NCBI GenBank assembly: GCA_012800995.1
Contig: JAAZIH010000290.1
Location: 1 to 13,100 of the forward strand
Length of the DNA: 13,100 nt
Source of the DNA: Chloroflexota bacterium
GTDB lineage: Bacteria; Chloroflexota; Anaerolineae; Anaerolineales; Anaerolineaceae
Direction of reading: 5' to 3'
In this document: positions 6,496 to 13,100 of the stretch, piece by piece
Numbering within the stretch: position 1 is the first letter of the stretch
Layout of the letters: each line of letters opens with the position of its first letter
Program-made: the position numbers and the translations under genes
Notes under the pieces: model-generated
What the model was told of the DNA's origin: nothing
The model's database searches: none
Seen by the model: the letters and a program-made list of their open reading frames with translations, nothing else

Positions 6496-8136
6496 ATGAA
6501 TAAAACTGACAAACACTGGTACAAAACTGCAATCTTTATGGAACTAAATGTGCGTGCTTATCGCGACAGCAACGCTGATGGCTGGGGTGATCTGCCAGGG
6601 TTGACATCTAAGCTGGATTACATCAAAGATCTCGGCATCGACGCGGTTTGGCTTTTGCCCATCATGCCTTCGCCTTTGCGTGATGATGGCTATGACGTCT
6701 CAGATTTTAAGAGTATATTTCCTGCTTATGGCACGATAGATGATTTCAACACGCTCATCAGCGAAGCCCACAAACGGGGAATTCGCATCATCGTTGAGAT
6801 TATTCCTAATCACAGTTCAGATTTGCATCCCTGGTTCCAGGCCTCGCGCGACCCCAATCATCCCGAACATGCCAAATATAAAGACTGGTACGTCTGGTCA
6901 GACACAGACCAAAAATACCTTGACGCGCGCATTATTTTTACCGATAGCGAAACATCCAACTGGGCTTGGGACGAAGTGCGCGGTCAGTATTATTGGCACC
7001 GCTTTTATTCGACCCAACCCGATTTAAATTACGACAATGAGGAAGTCCAGCAAGAGATGCTGGATATTGTCAAGTTTTGGATTGACCGTGGCGCGGACGG
7101 TTTACGCGTTGATGCGCCGCCGTACCTCTTTGAACGGGAAGGCACCAATTGCGAAAATCTGCCTGAAACCCATGCGTTCTTGAAGCGCATGCGCGCTTTT
7201 GTGGATGAATACGCGCCCGAAACTTTACTGCTTTCTGAGGCAAACATGTGGCCCGAAGATGTGATTGAATACTTTGGCGATGGCGATGAAATGCATATGA
7301 ACTTCCACTTCCCGCTCATGCCCCGTCTTTTCATGGCCTTGGCACGCGGTGACCGTCAGCCAATTGAAGATATCCTTGCCCGAACGCCTAAACTGCCCAA
7401 ATACTGTCAGTGGGGTACCTTCTTACGCTGCCATGATGAGTTAACGCTTGAGATGGTTACGCCGGAAGAACGTCAGTGGATGTGGGAAACCTATTCACCA
7501 GACCCCAAACAGCGCATCAATTTGGGTATTCGCCGTCGTTTGGCACCTTTGCTGGATAATGACCTGCGCAAAAACCTGATGATGAACTCCATGCTTTTGA
7601 CCATGATCGGCTCGCCATTTTTGTATTACGGAGATGAAATTGGCATGGGCGATGATATCAGCTTATTCGACCGTAACGGCTTGCGCACGCCCATGCAGTG
7701 GGATGCCACACCAAGTACTGGTTTTTCGGAAGCACCAAAGAACAAATGGTACGCACCAGTGATTTCTGATGCGATATTTGGCTATGAAAAAGTTAATGTG
7801 GAAGCTCAGGAAGCTGACCCAAACTCTCTGCTCAACCAATTGCGGCATATGATTAAAATACGCAAGCAATATCCCCTGTTCGGCTGGGCTGAATTCGAAT
7901 GGCTTAACTTCACCGAAGGCAAACAAACCGTGGTGGCATATAAACGCGAATGGGAAGGTGAACACTTTATCGTGCTCAACAACCTGATTGACCAGGACGT
8001 GCATGGGACCCTCCCCGCGGACGCGCCAGAATATTTTGATGTACTAACTGGCGAGACTGTCAAAGCTGGTGACTACACTTTGCCTCCCTATGGCTTTGTG
8101 TGGCTAAAGCCGGTGGGCGAAAAAGCTGAACTTTAA
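6496..8136 (+). CDS. treS: Trehalose synthase (maltose alpha-D-glucosyltransferase), GH13
   Basis: Intramolecular isomerase of maltose and trehalose (EC 5.4.99.16 type), cytoplasmic, 546 residues. No signal peptide and no maltokinase fusion are seen. The (beta/alpha)8 domain shows the GH13 regions in order: PNHSSD (104-109), GLRVDA with nucleophile Asp206, LLLSEAN with acid/base Glu248, and RCHDEL with Asp314. TreS hallmarks are YLFEREGTNCENLPETHAFLK (210-230), the DGDEMHMNFHFPLMPRLF stretch, LNLGIRRRLAPLLDND-like residues 342-356 and GIDAVWLLPIMPSPLRDDGYD. A short beta domain ends the protein. Cys312 replaces the Asn usual before His-Asp of region IV. GAAAGGTGAT before the ATG supports the start. 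Its place behind an alpha-glucoside-type importer suggests it processes the imported sugar. A plain alpha-glucosidase activity is the main alternative but fits the hallmarks less well. Confidence 0.9.
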   Translation: MNKTDKHWYKTAIFMELNVRAYRDSNADGWGDLPGLTSKLDYIKDLGIDAVWLLPIMPSPLRDDGYDVSDFKSIFPAYGTIDDFNTLISEAHKRGIRIIVEIIPNHSSDLHPWFQASRDPNHPEHAKYKDWYVWSDTDQKYLDARIIFTDSETSNWAWDEVRGQYYWHRFYSTQPDLNYDNEEVQQEMLDIVKFWIDRGADGLRVDAPPYLFEREGTNCENLPETHAFLKRMRAFVDEYAPETLLLSEANMWPEDVIEYFGDGDEMHMNFHFPLMPRLFMALARGDRQPIEDILARTPKLPKYCQWGTFLRCHDELTLEMVTPEERQWMWETYSPDPKQRINLGIRRRLAPLLDNDLRKNLMMNSMLLTMIGSPFLYYGDEIGMGDDISLFDRNGLRTPMQWDATPSTGFSEAPKNKWYAPVISDAIFGYEKVNVEAQEADPNSLLNQLRHMIKIRKQYPLFGWAEFEWLNFTEGKQTVVAYKREWEGEHFIVLNNLIDQDVHGTLPADAPEYFDVLTGETVKAGDYTLPPYGFVWLKPVGEKAEL

Positions 8137-8161
8137 AAAGCACCAATAGTAAATTAATACC

Positions 8162-8204
8162 AACCCAGTCCGGCACGCTTATTCAAGGGCTGGGTTTTAT
8201 TTTA
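8162..8204 (+). terminator. Intrinsic terminator of treS
   Basis: AACCCAGTCC (8162-8171) pairs with GGGCTGGGTT (8187-8196) over 10 bp with one T-G pair, around a 15-nt loop. The tail TTTTATTTTAA follows, 25 bp after the treS stop codon. The wobble pair and T-rich tail both point to + strand use. Confidence 0.8.
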
Positions 8205-8270
8205 ATATCTTAGTTTAATGCCGATAGTGAAATCGTGTGCTGGTTATTACCCAATTTATGTAAAAATCTC

Positions 8271-8299
8271 TTGACATTCCAAATCGCTTGTATGATAAT
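8271..8299 (+). promoter_or_regulatory. Strong sigma-70-type promoter in the treS/obg convergent gap
   Basis: A perfect -35 TTGACA (8271-8276), a 17-bp spacer and GATAAT (8294-8299), one base from consensus, make this the best-scoring promoter by eye in the window. The expected start is near 8305-8306. No open reading frame with a ribosome-binding site follows on the + strand; instead a structured GC-rich segment begins at the predicted start site. Downstream lies the 3' end of obg in the opposite orientation. Confidence 0.7.
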
Positions 8300-8305
8300 T
8301 AAATT

Positions 8306-8410
8306 GTTCGCCGGGCGGGTGCCCCCCTCACCTGTTCGGTGGACATTTTCATTTAAGGTTATTGGCTCGACCAAAACAGGGCATAAAGGCAAGTATCCTA
8401 TCTAAAAGAT
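8306..8410 (+). ncRNA. Candidate small structured RNA, unknown family
   Basis: Immediately after the promoter, GTTCGCCGGGCGGGTG (8306-8321) pairs without interruption with CACCTGTTCGGTGGAC (8329-8344) around a CCCCCCT loop. This is a 16-bp stem with 11 Watson-Crick and 5 G-T pairs. On the other strand the five wobble pairs become A-C mismatches, so the fold favours + strand RNA. A second weaker helix is possible (AGGTTATTG at 8356-8364 with CAAGTATCCT at 8390-8399, one mismatch and one bulge). I do not recognise 6S, SRP, tmRNA, RNase P or a known riboswitch; the SRP GGAAG-type motif and tRNA signatures are absent. The 3' end is unclear: the ATTTTCATTT after the first hairpin could end a transcript of about 50 nt, or the RNA may run towards or into antisense of the obg 3' end. 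Alternatively the hairpin is only a backup terminator for treS. Confidence 0.45.
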
Positions 8411-9673
8411 TTAATCCCACCACACTAATTCCCACTCACCAATCACAACCGTGTCACCCTCCTGAATACCATCATTGCGCAAGGCCTTTTCAACGCCTAA
8501 GCGTTCCAACAATCGCTGGAAACGACGCACTGACCCAGGCTGGTCAAAGTGGGTCATGGCTGCTGACTTCTCAACCAACTTCCCAGTCACAAGCCAGGTA
8601 TCATCCTCAATTTGTTCAATTTCGAAGGCACGAGGATCTTCATCAGCCCGATAAACCGGCAATTCCTCCTGGCTTTCTTCAATGGGCGTATCCTGCAGAA
8701 CCTGGTAAGTCTTCCACATGAGTTCTTTCATGTTCAAACCGGTTGCCGCAGAAACAGGCATGAGTTCAATGCCCTGCTCTTGCAAGCTTTTTGCGATGTG
8801 CTCAAATTTCTCCTGCACATCAGGCAAATCCATTTTATTCAAAACAAGCACTTGTGGTGACCGACTCAAATGCTCATCAAAGAATTCCAATTCATTATTG
8901 ATAATTTCAAAATCCTGAAGCGGGTCTTCCGACATACCGTCCAAGACATGAATTAAGACTCGCGTGCGCTGCACGTGACGCAAAAAATCGTGGCCTAAAC
9001 CCACCCCTTCAGACGCGCCTTCTATCAAACCCGGAATATCTGCCAGCACCATTGTGGTATCTAAATTGAGCTCTACAACGCCTAAATTTGGGAACAGCGT
9101 GGTAAAAGGATAATTGGCTATCTTAGGCTTCGCTCTCGTTGAGGCGGCTAAAATAGACGATTTTCCGGCATTTGGCATCCCAACCAGCCCAACATCCGCG
9201 ATGAGCTTCAATTCAAGTCTAAGCGTGAATTCTTCGCCAGGTTCGCCTTTTTCAGCCGTCAATGGCACTTGCTGACGACTGGTAGCGAAGTGTTGGTTGC
9301 CCCTGCCACCTCTGCCACCCTTTGCCACAATGAGTTTTTGGCCGGGTGTCACCAGGTCACCAATCAGCTCAGCAGTTTCATCGTTATAAATAAGCGTTCC
9401 GGGAGGAACTGCTATTGTCAAATCCGGAGCAGATTTACCCGATCGGTTACTTGGCCCCCCTGGTTTGCCAGATTCAGCCTGAAAGCGTTCGTTATAGTGA
9501 AAACGGTTAAGTGTATTCAGAGTTGGAACAACTTCAAAAACAATATCTCCTCCACGACCACCATCGCCCCCATCTGGACCACCTTTGGCGCGATACTTCT
9601 CGCGGTGCATATGCACGATACCATCCCCGCCTTTACCAGACGCCACCCAAATAATTACTGAATCAACAAACAT
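8411..9673 (-). CDS. obg: GTPase Obg/CgtA, ribosome assembly
   Basis: Conserved GTPase acting in large ribosomal subunit maturation and stress signalling, 420 residues. The N-terminal glycine-rich Obg fold (1-158) shows GKGGDGIVHMHREKYRAKGG and PDGGDGGRGGD. The G domain shows G1 GMPNAGKS (165-172), the switch I region NYPFTT (187-192), G3 DIPG (212-215), G4 NKMD (279-282) and G5 SAA (308-310). The C-terminal OCT domain (about 346-419), found in only part of the family, ends EWELVWWD. The start at 9673 is supported by GAAGGA upstream and the standard MFVD opening. It converges on the treS cluster with about 270 bp between. It has a promoter-like element of its own and is separated from the upstream gene by a terminator, so it is probably transcribed alone. 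Confidence 0.97.
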   Translation of the reverse strand: MFVDSVIIWVASGKGGDGIVHMHREKYRAKGGPDGGDGGRGGDIVFEVVPTLNTLNRFHYNERFQAESGKPGGPSNRSGKSAPDLTIAVPPGTLIYNDETAELIGDLVTPGQKLIVAKGGRGGRGNQHFATSRQQVPLTAEKGEPGEEFTLRLELKLIADVGLVGMPNAGKSSILAASTRAKPKIANYPFTTLFPNLGVVELNLDTTMVLADIPGLIEGASEGVGLGHDFLRHVQRTRVLIHVLDGMSEDPLQDFEIINNELEFFDEHLSRSPQVLVLNKMDLPDVQEKFEHIAKSLQEQGIELMPVSAATGLNMKELMWKTYQVLQDTPIEESQEELPVYRADEDPRAFEIEQIEDDTWLVTGKLVEKSAAMTHFDQPGSVRRFQRLLERLGVEKALRNDGIQEGDTVVIGEWELVWWD

Positions 9674-9690
9674 AACTTTTCCTTCGTTTC

Positions 9691-9719
9691 TTTCTACGCG
9701 ATAAGTTTAACACAGTCAA
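9691..9719 (-). promoter_or_regulatory. Possible obg promoter
   Basis: On the - strand, TTGACT (9714-9719) and TAGAAA (9691-9696) are separated by 17 bp. The -35 is good and the -10 matches TATAAT at four of six positions. It would give a very short leader ahead of the obg start at 9673. The rest of the 9674-9824 gap is AT-rich with nothing else recognisable. Confidence 0.4.
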
Positions 9720-9824
9720 GCGCGAGATTAAAGCATCATGTAAAAAATTATTTTTGGGACTATAGCATAGTTGATTAGTTATATTCTACAATCTTCAAAA
9801 AAGCTCCACCCCAAATGCCCATTA

Positions 9825-9856
9825 ATAACAAAAGGGCCGGGAAAGTCCGACCCTTT
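9825..9856 (-). terminator. Intrinsic terminator after the cPGS-like gene
   Basis: Read on the - strand, AAAGGGTCGG (9856-9847) pairs with CCGGCCCTTT (9840-9831) over 10 bp with one T-G pair and a 6-nt loop. TTTTGTTATT overlaps and follows its 3' arm. On the + strand the wobble becomes C-A, so the - strand use is favoured. It lies 25 bp past the stop codon of the gene ending at 9881. Confidence 0.8.
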
Positions 9857-9880
9857 ATATCTTCGTTCTGAAGGCAAATA

Positions 9881-11221
9881 TTATTCTTCGTCTTCTTCGT
9901 CTTTCCAACCGAATTCTTCTTCAAGCACATCAAACAAGGTTGGGAAGCCAATTTCCTGCAGTTCATAGGTCACGCGAACCATGGGCTTGTTGATTTTCAT
10001 TACGCGTGTCAGGTCGATTGGTGTACCGCTGACAACCATATCCACGTCAGAAGCTTCGATGGTGGCTTCAAGGTCACGAATCATCTTTTCGCCGTATCCC
10101 ATCGAGGGCAAAACGTTGGCTAAGTGGGGGAATTTCTCAAAAGTTTCTTTCAAATCGCCAACAGCAAAGGGACGTGGGTCAACAATTTCGCCTGCGCCAT
10201 AGCGTTGGGCAGCCACGTAACCAAAATCGTAGGGCAGATCACCGTGGGTGATTGTCGGGCCTTCGTCAATAGCCAGAACACGTTTGCCACGAATAGCGAA
10301 TGGATCTTCCACAAAAATGGGTGAAGCGGCATCAACGATAACAGCTTCAGGATTGGTCTCCAGCAAGTTGCGGCGGACATATTCAACCAGCTCAGGATTA
10401 GCGGTATCCACTTTGTTGATAACGAAAACATCAGCTGAACGCACATTAACTTCAGCAGGATAGTAAGCCAATTCATCACCAGCGCGGTGTGGGTCAGTTA
10501 CGACAATCAAAACGTCGGGTTTGAGGAATGGCATATCATTGTTGCCACCGTCCCAGACGATAATGTCAGCTTCTTTTTCCGCTTCGCGCAAAATGGCTTC
10601 ATAGTCAACACCAGAATAAATGACCACACCATTTTCGATATGGGGTTCGTATTCTTCACGTTCCTCAATGGTGCACTCGTGTTTTTCCAGGTCAGCCAAT
10701 TCGCCAAAGCGTTGCACAGCCTGTTTTGCCAGGTCGCCATAAGGCATAGGATGGCGGATAGCCACAACATTGAAACCAAGTTCCTGCAAGTCAGCAACCA
10801 CACGGCGGCTGGTTTGGCTCTTGCCACAGCCAGTGCGGGTTGCACAAACAGCAACCACAGGCTTGGTGGACTCAATTTGAGTCTCTCGGGTGCCAAGCAT
10901 GCGGAAATCTGCACCTAAAGCATTGACGATAGCTGCTTTCGACATAACGTATTCATAGGGCACATCGCTATATGCGAAACAAACTTCATCAACCTCGTAC
11001 TTTTCGATGAGTTCAGGCAGGTCTTCTTCTGCAAGAATGGGGATTCCTTCGGGATAAAGCTCACCAGCCAAAACAGCGGGGTAGCGGCGATCCTCGATAC
11101 CGGGGATTTGGGTAGCAGTGAAAGCAACCACCTCATACTTGTCGTTGCCTCGATAAAAAGTGTTGAAGTTGTGGAAGTCGCGACCAGCAGCTCCCATGAT
11201 GATTGTACGTATACGACTCAT
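9881..11221 (-). CDS. Cyclic 2,3-diphosphoglycerate synthetase-like P-loop protein
   Basis: 446-residue protein of the COG2403 predicted-GTPase type, related to archaeal cyclic 2,3-diphosphoglycerate synthetase, which closes 2,3-diphosphoglycerate with ATP. The N-terminal Rossmann-like part begins IIMGAAGRDFHNFN (7-20). A P-loop ATRTGCGKSQTSRR lies at 127-140; its first conserved Gly position is Thr128. WDGGNND (223-229) and NKVD (269-272) follow, and the C-terminal part (about 300-430) is family-specific. The tail is strongly acidic (KDEEDEE). AAAGGAGAAACT before the ATG fixes the start. It lies 51 bp after argS without a terminator, so the two may be co-transcribed; its own terminator is at 9825-9856. 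Bacterial members lack a proven role that I know of, so the reaction in this organism is an inference; a different kinase or GTPase activity is possible. Confidence 0.85.
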   Translation of the reverse strand: MSRIRTIIMGAAGRDFHNFNTFYRGNDKYEVVAFTATQIPGIEDRRYPAVLAGELYPEGIPILAEEDLPELIEKYEVDEVCFAYSDVPYEYVMSKAAIVNALGADFRMLGTRETQIESTKPVVAVCATRTGCGKSQTSRRVVADLQELGFNVVAIRHPMPYGDLAKQAVQRFGELADLEKHECTIEEREEYEPHIENGVVIYSGVDYEAILREAEKEADIIVWDGGNNDMPFLKPDVLIVVTDPHRAGDELAYYPAEVNVRSADVFVINKVDTANPELVEYVRRNLLETNPEAVIVDAASPIFVEDPFAIRGKRVLAIDEGPTITHGDLPYDFGYVAAQRYGAGEIVDPRPFAVGDLKETFEKFPHLANVLPSMGYGEKMIRDLEATIEASDVDMVVSGTPIDLTRVMKINKPMVRVTYELQEIGFPTLFDVLEEEFGWKDEEDEE

Positions 11222-11272
11222 AGTTTCTCCTTTAGTCTTAGGTTTAGTTTACTCTACTATTCTAACAAACTT

Positions 11273-13039
11273 TTACATCACTTGTGGGGCTTTAATCCCC
11301 AACAAATGTAAAGCGTTCTCAATTGTGATGCGCGCAGCATTGGTTAATGCCAGTCGCGCTGTTCTTTTCTCATCTTCCGCGTTCAAAACCGGGCACTGGT
11401 TGTAAAAATCATTGAACGCTTTGGCGAGGTCATAAGCATAGGTTGCAATCTGCGAAGGTTTGTATTCCTTAGCAGCCTTACCAAGCTCCATCGGCAAACG
11501 AGCTATCAGCTCTATGAGATTCACTTCTGCCGCATCAAGCTCATAAGCAAACGATACCGATGGCATTTGACCATACTCCGTGCTCACCCCTGCACGCTTC
11601 AAAATGCTGTTAGCACGCACGCAAGCGTATTGGATATACGGCGCGCTTTGTCCGTTGAAATCAAGAGCGCTCTCCCAATCAAATGTAACGATTTTTGTGT
11701 TCTCGCGCGAAATCATCGGATATTTAATCGCACCAATCGCGACCATCTCAGCAACTTCATGTTGGCTTTCCGGGTTCAGGTCGGGGTTCTTCTCTTTCAC
11801 GATGCTCAATGCACGATCCGTTGCTTCGCGAATGAGATCATCAAGTAAAACCACCGTGCCATCGCGGGATGACATAATGACATTACCAGGCAAGTTCACG
11901 ATCTCATAAGCCAAATGATAGATTTGCTTCGCCCAGTCATAGCCCATAAGTTCAAGAACCTTGCTCATTTGCTTCATGTGCAAGCTCTGGCGCACATCAA
12001 TGACATAAATGGACTGGTCCAAGGGATATTCCTCAAACTTCATAATCGCCAGGGGCAATTCTTTGGTGGCGTAAAGCGAAGTACCATCCGAGCGCAAAAT
12101 GACTGCCACACGATATTCTTCTTTGGTACCCAAAAGTTTGTCAAGGTCAATAATCACTGGGTTTTCAGGACGTCCATCCTCAGCCAAGCCCCGCGCGAGC
12201 AAATCCTCAACGAGAACCTTGCCACTTTCCTCAACGTCACTTTCAAAATAAACGCGGTCGAACTTTGCCCCAAGCAAATCATAAACTTGCTTAAAACCAT
12301 CCATCGACCACTGTCGCGTCTTCAGCCAAAGGGCTTCAATATCCTTGTCACCTTCATCCCACCGGCTGAAATAAACCCGGCAGGCTTCTTCAAAATCAGG
12401 GTCATCATGAAACCGCCGGTCCGCTTCCGTATAAAGATCTGCCATCCAGCGCATGATATCAGCTGAAGGCTCTTGCCCGGCATGATACATCTCGTAATTA
12501 CACATCCATTTAATGACATGTAAACCGATATCGCCAATGTAATTAGCACGTATAACCTTATCGCCATTGGCTTCAAGGATATTACACACGGAACTGCCCA
12601 GGATGACATTGCGCAAATGCCCCACATGGAGTGGCTTGTGCGTGTTGGGGTTAGAGTATTCCACCATCACTGTTTTGCCCGTTGGCTCAGCCATTCCGTA
12701 GCAATGGTCGGCATAGTGCACATAATCAATGACCTTATTAGCATATTGGCTGGTTTCGAAATAAAGGTTCAAGTAACCTCTCACCGCTTCAACACGCGAA
12801 AAACCGGCGGGAAGACTGATTTCTTCCTTTAGCTTCTCAGCCAAAGCCTGGGCATGTTGCGGCACAGGACCAACTCTGTTGGGGTCAGCAGCTGCTAATG
12901 GGAACAAAGGCGCGGCAATGCCCCATTCTCCACTAAAAGGGATATCACGAAATTCAATTTTGCCTACTGGCAAGTTTTGCTCAAGGCAAAACTGGTCAAT
13001 TTTTTTCAATATTTTTTTTTGTTCGTTAAATGGCATCAT
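11273..13039 (-). CDS. argS: Arginyl-tRNA synthetase
   Basis: Class I aminoacyl-tRNA synthetase charging tRNA-Arg, 588 residues, cytoplasmic. In order: an N-terminal tRNA-binding (Arg_S-type) domain (about 1-110), the catalytic core with the HIGH-box HVGH (138-141) inside NPNTHKPLHVGHLRN, and MSSRDG (389-394) at the place of KMSKS, a relaxed form common in ArgRS. A DALR anticodon-binding domain (about 460-588) includes YIQYACVRANSIL and ends IENALHLLGIKAPQVM; many relatives end in ERM instead. Two adjacent ATG codons (13039 and 13036) could start it, with GGTGA upstream. A run of nine A residues sits at codons 7-10. It is the first gene of a likely argS and cPGS-like unit. Confidence 0.97.
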   Translation of the reverse strand: MMPFNEQKKILKKIDQFCLEQNLPVGKIEFRDIPFSGEWGIAAPLFPLAAADPNRVGPVPQHAQALAEKLKEEISLPAGFSRVEAVRGYLNLYFETSQYANKVIDYVHYADHCYGMAEPTGKTVMVEYSNPNTHKPLHVGHLRNVILGSSVCNILEANGDKVIRANYIGDIGLHVIKWMCNYEMYHAGQEPSADIMRWMADLYTEADRRFHDDPDFEEACRVYFSRWDEGDKDIEALWLKTRQWSMDGFKQVYDLLGAKFDRVYFESDVEESGKVLVEDLLARGLAEDGRPENPVIIDLDKLLGTKEEYRVAVILRSDGTSLYATKELPLAIMKFEEYPLDQSIYVIDVRQSLHMKQMSKVLELMGYDWAKQIYHLAYEIVNLPGNVIMSSRDGTVVLLDDLIREATDRALSIVKEKNPDLNPESQHEVAEMVAIGAIKYPMISRENTKIVTFDWESALDFNGQSAPYIQYACVRANSILKRAGVSTEYGQMPSVSFAYELDAAEVNLIELIARLPMELGKAAKEYKPSQIATYAYDLAKAFNDFYNQCPVLNAEDEKRTARLALTNAARITIENALHLLGIKAPQVM

Positions 13040-13058
13040 TCGTTTTCACCAATTTTCA

Positions 13059-13067
13059 AGTATACCA
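13059..13067 (-). promoter_or_regulatory. Extended -10 promoter of argS
   Basis: On the - strand TGGTATACT is an extended -10 (TG, one base, TATACT), 20 bp upstream of the argS start. No good -35 is seen at 17 bp upstream, as is common with extended -10 promoters. The leader would be only about 12 nt, still containing GGTGA. Confidence 0.5.
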
Positions 13068-13100
13068 CTGGTGACAATCTCGCTTCCACTCAATTTTAAG

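Noticed and set aside
8306..8410. tRNA, SRP RNA, 6S or tmRNA in the convergent gap
   Set aside because: No T-loop or acceptor stem, no SRP GGAAG-type core and no tag reading frame were found. 6S could not be shown because no long bubble-containing hairpin closes the ends.
8362..8721. Open frame of 119 codons on the + strand downstream of the 8271 promoter
   Set aside because: It lies mostly antisense to the obg coding sequence, has no clear ribosome-binding site, and its composition is that of a shadow frame (Ser/Pro/His-rich).
10487..10918. 143-codon open frame on the + strand
   Set aside because: It is antisense inside the well-supported cPGS-like gene and shows no recognisable domain or start signal.
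11915..12466. 183-codon open frame on the + strand
   Set aside because: It is entirely antisense to argS, whose motifs prove the - strand frame.
1..13100. CRISPR array, insertion sequence, prophage or toxin-antitoxin genes
   Set aside because: No regularly spaced repeats, transposase motifs, terminal inverted repeats or paired small genes were seen; all large reading frames are metabolic, transport or housekeeping genes.

Overview
The window is about 13.1 kb of ordinary bacterial chromosome. It has moderate GC content, dense genes, good Shine-Dalgarno sequences, and no sign of phage, insertion sequence, CRISPR array, rRNA or tRNA. The best guess for the host is Anaerolineae (phylum Chloroflexota). 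Support for this is the lipoprotein binding protein with a Pro/Ala/Glu-rich tether, the style of the Obg and ArgRS proteins, and a bacterial homologue of cyclic 2,3-diphosphoglycerate synthetase. This assignment rests on remembered family resemblance, not on a search.

Left part (1-1566, + strand): the 3' portion of a membrane-anchored alpha/beta hydrolase that runs off the left edge, then a small four-helix membrane protein of unknown function. A non-coding stretch of about 320 bp (1567-1885) follows. It ends in a strong sigma-70-type promoter and a near-perfect 20-bp palindrome that looks like a LacI-family operator.

Central part (1886-8136, + strand): a sugar uptake and conversion cluster. 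In order it holds a LacI-family repressor, a lipoprotein sugar-binding protein, two MalF/MalG-type permeases that overlap by 4 nt, and a trehalose synthase-type GH13 enzyme (maltose to trehalose isomerase). The likely logic is repressor-controlled import of an alpha-glucoside such as maltose or trehalose, with TreS interconverting the two inside the cell. No ATPase gene is present, so a shared MsmX/UgpC-like ATPase elsewhere is inferred. A 14-bp perfect hairpin with a T tail lies between the binding protein and permease genes and probably attenuates read-through, giving more binding protein than permease. Further hairpins separate the permeases from treS and end the treS transcript.

Convergent gap (8137-8410): after the treS terminator there is an excellent promoter (TTGACA, 17 bp, GATAAT). 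It is followed at the predicted start site by a 16-bp stem containing five G-T pairs. Such pairs survive only in RNA from the + strand. No protein is encoded there, so this is the best candidate in the window for an undescribed small RNA.

Right part (8411-13039, - strand): housekeeping genes, in transcription order argS (arginyl-tRNA synthetase), a cyclic-2,3-diphosphoglycerate synthetase-like P-loop protein, and obg (ribosome-associated GTPase). A terminator follows the second gene and obg appears to have its own promoter.
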